A stretch of 64,000 nt of DNA from Curtobacterium sp. VKM Ac-1376 (GTDB lineage Bacteria; Actinomycetota; Actinomycetes; Actinomycetales; Microbacteriaceae). Below, one piece after another: positions 43,765 to 52,857 of the stretch (within the stretch, counting starts at the first letter, position 1; every line of letters begins with the position of its first letter). A program made the position numbers and the translations under genes. The stretch is taken from the NCBI RefSeq assembly GCF_015351025.1, contig NZ_JADKRV010000002.1, positions 124,001 through 188,000 on the forward strand. The letters are read 5' to 3'. The notes under the pieces were generated by a model that saw only the letters and a program-made list of their open reading frames with translations, was not told the DNA's origin and ran no database searches.

Positions 43765-44214
43765 GTGTCAGTGAACCCCGAGCTCGTCGGCAGGACGTTC
43801 CCGCCGGCCCTGCCCTACCTGGTCGGCCGCGAGAAGGTGCGCGAGTTCTCGCGTGCGGTGTTCGCGACCAACCCCGTCCACCACGACCCCGAGGCCGCGC
43901 GTGCCGCCGGCTACGACGACGTGGTCGCTCCGCCGACCTTCGCGGTCGTCGTGCAGGAGGCCACACTCGCGCAGCTCCTCAACGAGCCCGACGCCGGCAT
44001 CGACTTCTCCCGGGTCGTCCACGGCGAGCAGGCCTTCACCTACGACCGGCCGATCGTCGCCGGTGACGAACTCACCGCCACGTTGACGGTGACCAGCGTG
44101 AAGACCCTCGGGGGCAACGCGATGGTCACGGCCCAGAGCATCATGAACGACGCCGCGGGGGAGCACGTCGTCACGGCGACCTCCACCCTCGTGGTCCGAG
44201 GAGACGACGCATGA
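43765..44214 (+). CDS. hadA: MaoC-like dehydratase subunit, HadA type
   Basis: 149 residues, FAS1/MaoC N-terminal-domain hot-dog protein. In mycobacteria HadA pairs with HadB or HadC as (3R)-hydroxyacyl-ACP dehydratase of FAS-II; HadA supplies substrate binding and lacks the catalytic pair. The segment NPVHHDPEAARAAGYDDVVAPPTF is typical. It overlaps hadB by four bases (ATGA). The hadA-hadB set beside trnW-secE-nusG-rplK-rplA mirrors the Mycobacterium order, although mycolic acids are not expected in Microbacteriaceae. A role in ordinary or unusual fatty acid elongation is likely. Confidence 0.85.
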   Translation: MSVNPELVGRTFPPALPYLVGREKVREFSRAVFATNPVHHDPEAARAAGYDDVVAPPTFAVVVQEATLAQLLNEPDAGIDFSRVVHGEQAFTYDRPIVAGDELTATLTVTSVKTLGGNAMVTAQSIMNDAAGEHVVTATSTLVVRGDDA

Positions 44215-44636
44215 CCGCCGCACCCACCACCGCGCTCGAGGTCGGCACCGTCGTCGCCCAGCGTGACGTGCACATCACCCGCGATTCGCTCGTCCGGTAC
44301 GCCGGTGCCTCCGGGGACTTCAACCCGATCCACTACCGCGACGACGTCGCCGCGACGGTCGGGCTGCCCGGCGTCCTCGCCCACGGCATGCTCACCATGG
44401 GCATCGCGGTGCAGCCCGTGTCCGAGTGGCTCGGCGACAGTGGCTGGGTCGCGGGCTACGGCGTCCGTTTCACCCGCCCCGTGGTCGTCGACCCGAAGGA
44501 CGGTGCCACCGTCGGCATCATCGCGAAGGTCGGCACCGTCGACGACGACGGTCGCCCGGTGCGCATCGACCTCACCGTGACCGCCGCCGGGCAGACCGTG
44601 CTCGGCAAGGCGCAGGTCACGGTGGTGTTCCGCTGA
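44211..44636 (+). CDS. hadB: MaoC-like dehydratase catalytic subunit, HadB type
   Basis: 141 residues, MaoC/R-hydratase hot-dog fold. The catalytic segment is present: YAGASGDFNPIHYRDD (Asp and His dyad) followed by LPGVLAHGMLTMG. It dehydrates 3-hydroxyacyl thioesters, here probably ACP-bound, as a heterodimer with the upstream subunit. ATG 44211 overlaps the hadA stop; the murB GTG begins two bases after its own stop, so the three genes are co-translated. Confidence 0.9.
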   Translation: MTAAPTTALEVGTVVAQRDVHITRDSLVRYAGASGDFNPIHYRDDVAATVGLPGVLAHGMLTMGIAVQPVSEWLGDSGWVAGYGVRFTRPVVVDPKDGATVGIIAKVGTVDDDGRPVRIDLTVTAAGQTVLGKAQVTVVFR

Positions 44637-44638
44637 CC

Positions 44639-45667
44639 GTGTCGGAGCCGGTGCTCGCCGACCTGACGACGCTCCGCGTCGGTGGTCCGGCAGCCCGGTT
44701 GCTCACGGCCACGACGACCGATGAACTCGTCGTCCACGCATCCGAGGCGTTCGACGACCACGAGTGGCTCGTCCTCGGCGGCGGCAGCAACCTGCTGGTC
44801 GCCGACCAGGGCTTCGACGGCACGGTCGTGCTGGTCCGCACCACCGGCCTCGACGCGGACCGCGATGCCGACGGCGTCACCGTCCGCGTCGCCGCGGGGG
44901 AACCCTGGGATCCCTTCGTCGCCACGACCGTCGCGAACGGCTGGACCGGCCTGGAGGCCCTCAGCGGCATCCCGGGCACCGTCGGTGCGTCTCCGGTGCA
45001 GAACATCGGCGCCTACGGGGTCGAGCTCTCCGACGTGCTCACCCGCGTCGAGTTCCTCGATGCGGCCACGGGTGAGCGCGCGTGGGTGCCAGGAGCCGAG
45101 CTGGCGCTCGGCTACCGCACGTCGACGCTCAAGCGCGGCCGACGCGGTGTCGTGCTGACGGTCGAGTTCCGGCTCGGTCTGGCAGGGGAGCACGGCGTGC
45201 CCGTGCGGTACGCGCAGCTGGCCGGTTCGCTCGGCGTCTCGCTCGGTGCCCTCGTGGCGCCCACCACCGTCCGCGACGAGGTCCTCCGGCTCCGAGCCTC
45301 GAAGGGCATGGTGCTGGACGCCGACGACCCCGACACCTGGAGTGCCGGGTCGTTCTTCACGAACCCGATCGTCTCCCAGGCCTTCGCCGAGACCCTGCCC
45401 GCCGAGGCTCCCCGCTGGCCGGCCGGCTCCGACGTGAAGCTCAGCGCGGCCTGGCTCATCGAGCACGCCGGTGTCCACCGCGGGTACGCGGTGCCGGGGT
45501 CGCGCGCGGCGATCTCGTCGAAGCACACGCTCGCCCTCACCAACCGCGGCGGCGCGACGGCAGCGCAGGTCGCCGAGCTCGCCCGCTTCGTCCAGGTGAC
45601 CGTCCTGAACCGATTCGGTGTCTCGCTCGTTCCGGAACCCGTCGTGGTCGGGGACCTGGTCGGCTGA
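44639..45667 (+). CDS. murB: UDP-N-acetylenolpyruvoylglucosamine reductase
   Basis: 342 residues. MurB makes UDP-MurNAc in the cytoplasm with FAD and NADPH. FAD-binding PCMH domain: LTTLRVGGPAARL, LVLGGGSNLLVAD and IPGTVGASPVQNIGAYG. The catalytic Ser lies in AGSFFTNP and the C-terminal acid region contains SKHTLALTNRG. Type I MurB by its YRTST loop. GTG 44639 follows the hadB stop by two bases. The hadA-hadB-murB arrangement recurs in actinobacteria. Confidence 0.95.
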   Translation: MSEPVLADLTTLRVGGPAARLLTATTTDELVVHASEAFDDHEWLVLGGGSNLLVADQGFDGTVVLVRTTGLDADRDADGVTVRVAAGEPWDPFVATTVANGWTGLEALSGIPGTVGASPVQNIGAYGVELSDVLTRVEFLDAATGERAWVPGAELALGYRTSTLKRGRRGVVLTVEFRLGLAGEHGVPVRYAQLAGSLGVSLGALVAPTTVRDEVLRLRASKGMVLDADDPDTWSAGSFFTNPIVSQAFAETLPAEAPRWPAGSDVKLSAAWLIEHAGVHRGYAVPGSRAAISSKHTLALTNRGGATAAQVAELARFVQVTVLNRFGVSLVPEPVVVGDLVG

Positions 45668-45707
45668 AGGGGCGCGCACGACGCCCCACGGGCCTCCCGG
45701 AACACCG

Positions 45708-45734
45708 ACGGGCCACCTCGATGAGGTGGCCCGT
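45708..45734. terminator. Bidirectional terminator between murB and the aminotransferase
   Basis: A 12-bp perfect stem (45708-45719 with 45723-45734) has a 3-base loop and is centred between convergent stop codons at 45667 and 45750. It suits both transcripts. Confidence 0.85.
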
Positions 45735-45749
45735 TCTGCGTGGTCGGGA

Positions 45750-47015
45750 CTAGGAGAAGAACGTCGCCAGGCGCGCGACGCCCTCGGCGATGTCGTCGTC
45801 ACCCAGGGCGTACGACAGGCGCAGGTACCCGGAGGGACCGAAGGCCTCACCGGGCACCACGGCGACCTCAGCGTGCTCGAGGATCAGGTCGGCGAGCTCG
45901 AGCGTCGTGGTCGGCGTGCTACCGGCCCACTCTCGTCCGAGCAGCTCCGTGACGTCCGGGTACACGTAGAAGGCGCCCTGTGGGGTCGGCGTCGTGAAGC
46001 CCGGGATCGCGTTGAGGCCGTCGACGATCGACTTCCGGCGGCGGTCGAACGCCTCGCGCATGGCGGTGACGGGTTCCTGCGGGCCGGTCAGCGCGGCGAT
46101 CGCGGCGCGCTGCGAGACGTTCGAGACGTTCGACGACAGGTGGGACTGCAGGTTCGACGCGGCCTTGACGGCGTCGATCGGCCCGATGAGCCACCCGACG
46201 CGCCAGCCGGTCATCGCGTAGGTCTTCGCGACGCCGTTGACCAGGATCGCGGTGTCGGCGAGGGCGGGCACTTCGTGCAGGATGCCGGAGAACCGGACGC
46301 CGTCGTACACCAGGTCCTGGTAGATCTCGTCGCTGATCACCCAGATGCCGTGCTCGAGCGCCCACTCGCCGATGGCCCGGGTCTGCTCGGCTGAGTACAC
46401 GGCGCCGGTCGGGTTCGACGGCGAGCAGAACAGCAGTGCCTTCGTCTTCGGCGTGCGGGCGGCCTCGAGCTGCTCGACCGTGACGAGGTAGTCCTGGTCG
46501 CTGCCGGCGAAGACCTCGACGGGCTCGCCGCCGGCCAGCCGGATCGCCTCGGGGTAGGTGGTCCAGTACGGGGCGGGGAGCAGGACCTCGTCACCGGCGT
46601 CCACGATGGTCTGGAAGGCCTGGTAGACGGCCTGCTTGCCGCCGTTCGTGACGATGACCTGCGACGGGTCGACGGTGATCCCGGACACCCGTGCGGTCTT
46701 CTCGGCGATCGCCCGCTTCAGTTCGGGCAGGCCGGTGGCCGGCGTGTACCGATGGTTCTTCGGGTCCTGCGCGGCCTGGACGGCAGCGTCGACGACGTGC
46801 TGTGGCGTCGCGAAGTCGGGCTCGCCCGCGGCGAACGAGATCACCGGTCGTCCTGCGGCCTTGAGCGCCTTCGCCTTCGCATCGACCTTGAGCGTCGCGG
46901 ACTCCGCGATCGCCGCGATGCGGGTCGCGATGCGCTGCCGATCGGTCGGGGCGGGGGCGAGGGTGTCGACGGACACGGGGGCGGTGGACTCGGGGCCGGG
47001 GGCTGCGGTGCTCAC
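45750..47015 (-). CDS. aspC: Class I pyridoxal-phosphate aminotransferase (aspartate type)
   Basis: 421 residues, fold type I, AspC/AatA-like subgroup Ib. PLP-binding elements: [32 protein letters not shown] and the Schiff-base Lys in [15 protein letters not shown]. The Arg for substrate carboxylate is in GYLRLSYA. It interconverts aspartate and oxaloacetate with 2-oxoglutarate; some relatives act on prephenate or alanine. The start GTG 47015 drops a spurious extension through the tRNA region. It stands alone, opposite to trnW. Confidence 0.9.
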   Translation of the reverse strand: MSTAAPGPESTAPVSVDTLAPAPTDRQRIATRIAAIAESATLKVDAKAKALKAAGRPVISFAAGEPDFATPQHVVDAAVQAAQDPKNHRYTPATGLPELKRAIAEKTARVSGITVDPSQVIVTNGGKQAVYQAFQTIVDAGDEVLLPAPYWTTYPEAIRLAGGEPVEVFAGSDQDYLVTVEQLEAARTPKTKALLFCSPSNPTGAVYSAEQTRAIGEWALEHGIWVISDEIYQDLVYDGVRFSGILHEVPALADTAILVNGVAKTYAMTGWRVGWLIGPIDAVKAASNLQSHLSSNVSNVSQRAAIAALTGPQEPVTAMREAFDRRRKSIVDGLNAIPGFTTPTPQGAFYVYPDVTELLGREWAGSTPTTTLELADLILEHAEVAVVPGEAFGPSGYLRLSYALGDDDIAEGVARLATFFS

Positions 47016-47058
47016 GGGTGCCAGCCTATCGGCGCGGCACGCCGTGGCGGGGGCCAAG

Positions 47059-47088
47059 TGGACACCGTGTGACGGACTCCCGTACACT
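47059..47088 (+). promoter_or_regulatory. Promoter of trnW-secE-nusG
   Basis: TGGACA (47059-47064) and TACACT (47083-47088) are 18 bases apart, a good vegetative sigma-factor promoter, 40 bases upstream of tRNA-Trp. Confidence 0.65.
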
Positions 47089-47128
47089 CGACCACCGGAA
47101 CACGGAACGGTATCGGGCCGTGTCTCGA

Positions 47129-47201
47129 AGGGCGGTGGCTCAATTGGTAGAGCAGCGGTCTCCAAAACCGCAGGTTGCAGGTTCGAGTCCTGTCCGCCCT
47201 G
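47129..47201 (+). tRNA. tRNA-Trp (CCA)
   Basis: Acceptor AGGGCGG pairs with CCGCCCT; anticodon stem GCGGT/ACCGC encloses CTCCAAA with anticodon CCA at 47162-47164. Discriminator G as expected for Trp. No encoded CCA end. It begins the trnW-secE-nusG unit conserved in actinobacteria. Confidence 0.97.
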
Positions 47202-47221
47202 CAACTCTGGAAGGGTAAAAG

Positions 47222-47500
47222 TTGGCGAGCAAAGACATGGAGACGACGGCGGACGACGTCGTCGCCAAGGCGAAGCAGGACCGGGCCGAGCGCCGCGGAC
47301 CCATCGCTGCCATCGTGCTCTTCATCCGCCAGGTGATCGGCGAACTGCGCAAGGTCGTGACGCCGACCCGCAAGGAACTCTTCAGCTACACGGGCGTCGT
47401 CCTCGTGTTCGTCGTCGTCATGATGATCCTGGTGTCGATCCTGGACTTCGTGTTCGGACTCGGCGTCGGGTACGTCTTCGGCAACGGGCCCACGGCCTGA
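47222..47500 (+). CDS. secE: Preprotein translocase subunit SecE
   Basis: 92 residues with one C-terminal membrane helix (about 58-80), the short actinobacterial SecE form. It clamps SecY in the translocon. The amphipathic segment [20 protein letters not shown] before the helix is the conserved SecE motif. TTG 47222 is preferred because GGAAGGG lies six bases upstream; ATG 47237 is possible. It lies between trnW and nusG. Confidence 0.94.
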   Translation: MASKDMETTADDVVAKAKQDRAERRGPIAAIVLFIRQVIGELRKVVTPTRKELFSYTGVVLVFVVVMMILVSILDFVFGLGVGYVFGNGPTA

Positions 47501-47634
47501 CCCGGACGTCGGCGGCCGTCCGCGGCCGCCCCGAGGAGTACGGTCGCCCGAGACGGCGTCGATCGTGACGGCGTCGACCAGGACCACGACCGCACGCCAC
47601 CCCGACCCGAACCACCGAACGGAAAGAACCGACT

Positions 47635-48690
47635 GTGTCTGACAACTCCCGCGATGACATCGACCTCGCGACGGCTGCCGAGCAGTCCTCCGAGGTCGAG
47701 GAGAACCAGGAAGGCGACGTCGAGACCGGCGAGGGACGCTCCGTCGAGTCCGCTGAAGAGCGTGCGATCTCGATCGAGAGCGACGACGACGAGTCGCTCG
47801 GCCTCAGCTCGGAGCCCGACGACGGCAGCGTCGACGCCGGCCTCGATGAAGCACTGACCGCCCTGCAGGAAGCCCGCGACCCCGAGGCAGACGCTGTCGT
47901 CGACGACGCGCTCGAGATCGACTCCGCCGACGAGGCCGAGGCCGCCGTCGAGGCCGTCGAGGACGAGGAAGAGGTCGAGCTCGAGACCGAGACCGCCGCG
48001 GAGGCGAACGAGACGCTCGCCGCCGACGAGGCACTCGACGCCGAGGACGACGAAGACGACGAGCCCGCCGAGGTCGACCCGTACGAGGCCTTCAAGGCCG
48101 AGCTGCGGATGAAGCCGGGCAAGTGGTACGTCATCCACTCCTACGCCGGCTTTGAGCGCCGCGTGAAGTCGAACATCGAGAACCGCATGGTCTCGATGTC
48201 GATGGAGGACTACATCTACCAGGTCGAGGTCCCGATGGAGGACGTCGTCGAGATCAAGAACGGTCAGCGCAAGCTCGTCACGCGCGTCCGGATCCCCTCG
48301 TACGTGCTCGTCCGCATGGACCTCAACGAGGACTCGTGGTCCGTCGTCCGGCACACTCCCGGCGTCACCGGCTTCGTCGGCAACGCCCACAACCCGACCC
48401 CGCTCCGTTTCGACGAGGCGTTCGGGATGCTGAAGTCCCTCGTGCAGGTCGCAGAGGCCGCCCCGACCAAGGGTGGCGCGAAGGGCAGTGGGTCGCTGCA
48501 GGCACAGCCCGCGGCCGAGGTCGACTTCGAGGTCGGCGAGACGATCACCATCAAGGAAGGCTCGTTCGCGGGTCTGCCGGGTTCGATCTCCGAGATCAAG
48601 CCGGAGAGCGGCAAGCTCACCGTCCTCGTCTCGCTGTTCGAGCGCGAGACCCCGGTCGAGCTCAGCTTCGACCAGGTCACCAAGCTGTAG
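47635..48690 (+). CDS. nusG: Transcription termination/antitermination factor NusG
   Basis: 351 residues. The NGN domain that binds RNA polymerase starts near residue 160 ([19 protein letters not shown]) and the KOW domain near 300 ([17 protein letters not shown]). The first 150 residues are an extremely acidic low-complexity extension, far longer than in E. coli NusG (181 residues in all); extensions are usual in actinobacteria but this is at the long end. A Gly/Lys linker lies between NGN and KOW. Start GTG 47635. Confidence 0.95.
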   Translation: MSDNSRDDIDLATAAEQSSEVEENQEGDVETGEGRSVESAEERAISIESDDDESLGLSSEPDDGSVDAGLDEALTALQEARDPEADAVVDDALEIDSADEAEAAVEAVEDEEEVELETETAAEANETLAADEALDAEDDEDDEPAEVDPYEAFKAELRMKPGKWYVIHSYAGFERRVKSNIENRMVSMSMEDYIYQVEVPMEDVVEIKNGQRKLVTRVRIPSYVLVRMDLNEDSWSVVRHTPGVTGFVGNAHNPTPLRFDEAFGMLKSLVQVAEAAPTKGGAKGSGSLQAQPAAEVDFEVGETITIKEGSFAGLPGSISEIKPESGKLTVLVSLFERETPVELSFDQVTKL

Positions 48691-48722
48691 CGCTCAGCGC
48701 AGACGAACACAGCCACATCCAC

Positions 48723-48765
48723 TACACTGAACGGGTTTTGGCCCGCACGCCTCGTGCGTGTGGGC
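48723..48765 (+). promoter_or_regulatory. rplK-rplA promoter and leader hairpin
   Basis: TACACT (48723-48728) is a good -10 box. A 10-bp stem with one G-U pair (48741-48750 with 48756-48765) follows in the leader, 82 bases before rplK. In many bacteria L1 represses rplK-rplA by binding a similar leader structure; here that is an inference. The hairpin could also terminate nusG transcripts. Confidence 0.55.
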
Positions 48766-48846
48766 CTTCACCGCTGTCCGGAACGGCCGGACCAGCGGGA
48801 GAGTGCACGGGTCCCCGTGCGTTCGATTCCAGGAGGAAGACAAGTC

Positions 48847-49278
48847 ATGGCACCGAAGAAGAAGGTCACGGGCCTGATCAAGCTGCAGATCAACGCGGGA
48901 GCCGCCAACCCGGCCCCCCCGATCGGTCCGGCGCTCGGTCAGCACGGCGTCAACATCATGGAGTTCTGCAAGGCGTACAACGCGGCGACCGAGTCGCAGC
49001 GTGGCAACGTCGTGCCGGTCGAGATCACCGTCTACGAGGACCGTTCGTTCACGTTCGTCCTGAAGACCCCGCCGGCCGCCGAGCTCATCAAGAAGGCTGC
49101 TGGTGTGCAGAAGGGGTCATCGACCCCGCACACGGTGAAGGTCGCGAAGATCTCGATGGACCAGGTCCGTCAGATCGCCGAGACCAAGCAGGCCGACCTG
49201 AACGCCAACGACATCGAGCAGGCCGCGAAGATCATCGCCGGCACCGCACGCTCGATGGGCATCACGGTCGAGGCCTAA
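48847..49278 (+). CDS. rplK: 50S ribosomal protein L11
   Basis: 143 residues, full length. L11 forms the GTPase-associated stalk base on 23S rRNA. N-terminal segment [25 protein letters not shown] is diagnostic, and the C-terminal RNA-binding domain ends [14 protein letters not shown] 48847 follows AGGAGGA. It is co-transcribed with rplA, 90 bases downstream. Confidence 0.98.
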   Translation: MAPKKKVTGLIKLQINAGAANPAPPIGPALGQHGVNIMEFCKAYNAATESQRGNVVPVEITVYEDRSFTFVLKTPPAAELIKKAAGVQKGSSTPHTVKVAKISMDQVRQIAETKQADLNANDIEQAAKIIAGTARSMGITVEA

Positions 49279-49368
49279 GCACCGATCGGGCTCCGGCCCA
49301 CCACCAGACACCTTTCCGTGGGAGAGCCTCGCCGGCTCGCCAACCACGTATCTCGCAAGGAGACCACC

Positions 49369-50058
49369 ATGGCGAAGAAGTCCAAGGCCTACCAGGCCGC
49401 GGCCGCGAAGATCGAGGCCGACAAGTTCTACACCCCGACCGAGGCAGTCGCCCTGGCCAAGGAGACCGGTTCCTCCAAGACCGACTCCACGGTCGAGGTC
49501 GCGCTGAAGCTCGGCGTCGACCCCCGCAAGGCCGACCAGATGGTCCGCGGCACGGTCATCCTGCCGCACGGCACGGGCAAGACCGCCCGCGTCATCGTGT
49601 TCGCGACGGGTGCAGCTGCTGAGGCAGCGATCGCTGCCGGCGCTGACGAGGTCGGTGGCGACGAGCTCATCGCGAAGGTCGCCGAGGGCTACACCTCGTT
49701 CGACTCCGCCGTCGCGACCCCGGAGCTCATGGGCAAGGTCGGTCGTCTCGGCAAGGTGCTCGGCCCGCGTGGCCTCATGCCGAACCCGAAGACCGGTACC
49801 GTGACCCCGAACGTGGCGCAGGCCGTCAACGACATCAAGGGCGGCAAGATCGAGTTCCGCGTCGACAAGCACGCCAACGTGCACTTCGTCGTCGGCAAGG
49901 CCTCGTTCACCCCGGAGCAGCTCGACGAGAACATCTCGACCGCGCTCGAGGAGATCAACCGCCTCAAGCCGTCGTCGTCGAAGGGCCGCTACGTCATGAA
50001 GGGCGCCGTCTCGACGACCTTCGGTCCCGGCATCCCGCTGGACGTCAACAGCATCTGA
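49369..50058 (+). CDS. rplA: 50S ribosomal protein L1
   Basis: 229 residues. L1 forms the mobile stalk that escorts deacylated tRNA and is usually the autogenous repressor of this operon. Signature [12 protein letters not shown] and the segment LGPRGLMP are present. ATG 49369 follows AAGGAG. A strong terminator ends the unit 16 bases after the stop. Confidence 0.98.
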   Translation: MAKKSKAYQAAAAKIEADKFYTPTEAVALAKETGSSKTDSTVEVALKLGVDPRKADQMVRGTVILPHGTGKTARVIVFATGAAAEAAIAAGADEVGGDELIAKVAEGYTSFDSAVATPELMGKVGRLGKVLGPRGLMPNPKTGTVTPNVAQAVNDIKGGKIEFRVDKHANVHFVVGKASFTPEQLDENISTALEEINRLKPSSSKGRYVMKGAVSTTFGPGIPLDVNSI

Positions 50059-50073
50059 GTCGAGTGACTCGTG

Positions 50074-50107
50074 GAAGGGCCCGCACCGGCGACGGTGCGG
50101 GCCCTTC
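50074..50107 (+). terminator. Terminator after rplA
   Basis: A 14-bp perfect stem (50074-50087 with 50094-50107) has a 6-base loop, 15 bases after the rplA stop codon. Confidence 0.87.
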
Positions 50108-50143
50108 CTGCACGTCGGACGACGGTCCCGATAGCGTGGGGCC

Positions 50144-50752
50144 GTGCGTACCCTCGTGAACTCGCTCCGGCTCATCGCCCTGATCGCCGTCGTCGTCGCG
50201 GTCGTCGCGCAGTGGCTGGAGAGCTCCCGGAGCCCGACGTACTCATTCTGGAACTTCTTCGGCTACTTCACGATCCAGTCGAACCTGATCATCGCCGTGG
50301 CACTCGCGGTGACGCTCGTCGCCGGGGCCCGTCGCAAGCGGGCGGAACTCGCCGTCTCGGTGCTCCGTGGTGCCGCGACGGTGTACATCGCGACGACCGG
50401 CATCGTCTACAACACCCTGTTGTCGAACGCCGACGTCTCGGCCTCCGTGCCGTGGTCGAACGACATCGTGCACAGGATCATCCCGGTGTACGCCGTCCTG
50501 GACTGGCTGCTGTTCTCCGACCGGGCGCGGCTGCTGTTCCGGCACGTGTGGTGGTTCCTGGTCTACCCCGCCGTGTGGGTCGTCGTCGTGCTGGTCCGCG
50601 GTGCCACGGACGGCTGGGTGCCGTACCCGTTCCTCGACCCGGCGCAGGGCTACGGCGTCGTGGCGATCTACGTCGTCGGGATCGCCGTGTCGATCGGGTT
50701 GCTCGGCGTCCTCGTGGTGGGGATGAGCCGACTCCGCCTGGTGCGGGTCTAG
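50144..50752 (+). CDS. Pr6Pr family membrane protein
   Basis: 202 residues with six predicted helices. Pr6Pr (FAR-17a/AIG1-like) proteins are actinobacterial; the family marks FFGYFTIQSNL, YNTLLS and IVHRIIPVYAVLDWLLF are seen. The function is unknown. GTG 50144 lies six bases after TAGCGT (50132-50137), another leaderless arrangement. Its stop codon overlaps the stop of the opposing YqaJ gene by three bases (50750-50752 against 50749-50751 on the other strand). Confidence 0.87.
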   Translation: MRTLVNSLRLIALIAVVVAVVAQWLESSRSPTYSFWNFFGYFTIQSNLIIAVALAVTLVAGARRKRAELAVSVLRGAATVYIATTGIVYNTLLSNADVSASVPWSNDIVHRIIPVYAVLDWLLFSDRARLLFRHVWWFLVYPAVWVVVVLVRGATDGWVPYPFLDPAQGYGVVAIYVVGIAVSIGLLGVLVVGMSRLRLVRV

Positions 50753-51432
50753 GAGCGGAAGCCGCGCAGCTTGTCGAGCACCAGGTCGGCCAGCTGCACG
50801 AGCCCGCGGATCTGCTCGTCGTCGCGGTCCACCCAGCGGCACTCCGGCTCGTCGGCGACCGGGACGAAGCCGTCGTGGCGTTCCCAGACGAACAGGGTGC
50901 GGTCGGCGCCGAGGACGTACTGCTGCCACCAGACCTGCCGCAGGTAGTGCCGGGGGATGCTGCGCCAGGCCTTCCCGGTGGTCTTGATCTCGGCGAGCAC
51001 CACGCGGGACGACCCGTCGACGCCGACGCCGTCCGGGGTGGCGAGGTGCGCACGGTTCGCGGCGGCGTGGAACAGGTGGGCCGAGGGCTGGATGCCGTGC
51101 GTGGCGGCCACCCACGCGGCGATCACCGGTTCGCGGTCCTTGCCGTGCTCGGTGAACGCGTTGCCGGAGAACCGGGAGCCGTAGCGCTTGTCGGTGACGA
51201 CGGCGTCGACGGCGCGCAGTGACGCGAGCCGGGCGACGTCGGTGGCGGTGATGCCCATCGCGCGGGCGCGGAGCCAGGCGACGCGGTCGGACGAGTGCGC
51301 GACGATGCGCTCGGTGTGGCCGCGCAGGGCGGTGAAGGCGTCACGAGCAGCCGGGGCCGGCGTACCGGGGGCGGGAAGGGCCTCCGAGCCGGGGTCCAGG
51401 TCGCCCCACAGGGTGGGCTGCACGGTCGTCAC
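50749..51432 (-). CDS. YqaJ-like recombinase/nuclease family protein
   Basis: 227 residues with a PD-(D/E)xK nuclease core like lambda exonuclease/YqaJ: an Arg/Lys region, GVGVDGSSRVVLAEIKTTGKAW (Asp then Glu-x-Lys) and HYLRQVWWQQYVLG (Gln-rich motif). These enzymes are often phage recombination exonucleases but chromosomal stand-alone copies are frequent in Microbacteriaceae. No recT-like partner or phage genes adjoin it. GTG 51432 drops a spurious extension to 53415. Confidence 0.82.
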   Translation of the reverse strand: MTTVQPTLWGDLDPGSEALPAPGTPAPAARDAFTALRGHTERIVAHSSDRVAWLRARAMGITATDVARLASLRAVDAVVTDKRYGSRFSGNAFTEHGKDREPVIAAWVAATHGIQPSAHLFHAAANRAHLATPDGVGVDGSSRVVLAEIKTTGKAWRSIPRHYLRQVWWQQYVLGADRTLFVWERHDGFVPVADEPECRWVDRDDEQIRGLVQLADLVLDKLRGFRS

Positions 51433-51500
51433 CCGACGATTGTCCCCCCGACCACCGGCAAGACCGAAACCGACGCGCTCACGCGACCTCGGGGTGTGCG

Positions 51501-52712
51501 TCAGGAGACCAGCTCGCGCCCCTCGGCGAAGGCGACCAGCTCGTCCACCCCGATGGGGGAGAGCGCGTACCCGATGGCGAGCGCGGCGGCGCCCTGCAGT
51601 GCGGCGAGGGACCCGGCACGGGACTGCGCGATGACCAGGTGTTCGGTGGCCAGCGGCATCGAGCGCGCGTACACGACCTCCCGGACGCCGGCGAGCAGGT
51701 GCTCTCCGGCCTGTGTGATCGAGCCGCCGAGGACGATCACCGACGGGTTCATCAGCGAGATGCACGTCGCCAGGACCTCGCCGATGTCGCGCCCCGCCTG
51801 CCGGACGGCGTAGATGGCGTCGAGGTCGGACCGGTTTACCAGGTCGATCACGTCCGCGCTCGTGTGCACGTCGTGGCCCTTGGCACGGAGTGCGCGGGCG
51901 ATGGCGGGCCCGGAGGCCACGGCCTCCAGGCAGCCGGTGTTGCCGCAGTGGCACGGGACGTCGCCGGCGCTCGAGACCCGGACGTGGCCGATGTCGCCAG
52001 CGGTACCCTGTGCCCCTCGCTGCAGCCGCCCCTCGGAGACGATGCCGGAGCCGATGCCGGTGGCCACCTTCACGAAGAGCAGGTGGTGGACGTCGGGCCA
52101 CCCGTGCTCCCGCTCGCCGAGTGCCGCGATGTTGACGTCGTTGTCGAGCAGGACGTGTGCCGCGATGTGCTGGTGGAGCCACGACGGGACGTCGAAGCCG
52201 TCCCAGCCGGGCATGATCGGGGGGTTCGCGGGGCGTCCGGTGGAGAACTCGACCGGACCGGGGACACCGATGCCGATCGCGATGATGTCCTGCCGGCTGC
52301 GACCGACCTCCGCGAGGAGCTCGTCGATGGTCTCGACGAGCCAGGACAGCGTGGGGAGAGGACCTGCGGCGATGTCGATCCGGGCCTCGCGGGTGGCGAG
52401 CGGTGTCGCGACCAGGTCGGTGACGGCGACGCGACCGTGCGACGCGCCGAGGTCGGCGGCGATCACGAGCCGGGCGCGCGGCTTCAGGGCCACCTGCGCC
52501 GGTGGCCGACCCCCCGTGGAGACCGCGGTGTCGACGGCGCCGACCAGCCCGATGTCGATCAGGGAGTCGAGGCGCACGCCGATGGTGGAGCGTGCGAGTC
52601 CTGTCAGGGCGGCGAGCTCGGCCCTGGTGCGCGGCACGCCGTCGCGGAGGATCTGGAAGAGCTCGCTCGTCCCGACCGGAGGCGACGTTGCCGTCCGGTT
52701 CAAGTCGACCAT
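51501..52712 (-). CDS. ROK family transcriptional repressor
   Basis: 403 residues. A winged helix-turn-helix (about 15-75, RAELAALTGLARSTIGVRLD) precedes a ROK sugar-kinase-like domain with DLGASHGRVAV and the zinc motif CHCGNTGCLE. Such XylR/NagC-like repressors lose DNA binding when their sugar binds. It is divergent from the sugar locus and the inverted repeat over that promoter is its likely operator. Catalytic Asp of ROK kinases is in LLDNDVNIAALGE; kinase activity is not expected with the DNA-binding domain. ATG 52712 matches the family start. Confidence 0.92.
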   Translation of the reverse strand: MVDLNRTATSPPVGTSELFQILRDGVPRTRAELAALTGLARSTIGVRLDSLIDIGLVGAVDTAVSTGGRPPAQVALKPRARLVIAADLGASHGRVAVTDLVATPLATREARIDIAAGPLPTLSWLVETIDELLAEVGRSRQDIIAIGIGVPGPVEFSTGRPANPPIMPGWDGFDVPSWLHQHIAAHVLLDNDVNIAALGEREHGWPDVHHLLFVKVATGIGSGIVSEGRLQRGAQGTAGDIGHVRVSSAGDVPCHCGNTGCLEAVASGPAIARALRAKGHDVHTSADVIDLVNRSDLDAIYAVRQAGRDIGEVLATCISLMNPSVIVLGGSITQAGEHLLAGVREVVYARSMPLATEHLVIAQSRAGSLAALQGAAALAIGYALSPIGVDELVAFAEGRELVS

Positions 52713-52771
52713 GTGGGGAGTGAAGCACACATCGATCGCGCCACGCAACGAAGTCCGTCGAGATTCCTCGG

Positions 52772-52808
52772 ACTTTTGCTTGACCGCCGACAAAAGTGCT
52801 CGTAGTGT
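52772..52808 (+). promoter_or_regulatory. Sugar operon promoter with overlapping operator
   Basis: TTGACC (52780-52785) and TAGTGT (52803-52808) are 17 bases apart, ideal spacing. The inverted repeat ACTTTTG (52772-52778) / CAAAAGT (52791-52797) flanks and overlaps the -35 box, so a bound dimer would block polymerase. The A/T-rich arms stand out in this GC-rich DNA. The ROK repressor encoded divergently is the obvious candidate. Confidence 0.8.
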
Positions 52809-52857
52809 GACGAACGGTCAGTGACGACCGCACCATCTCGACGAGGAGAACCCCCTG

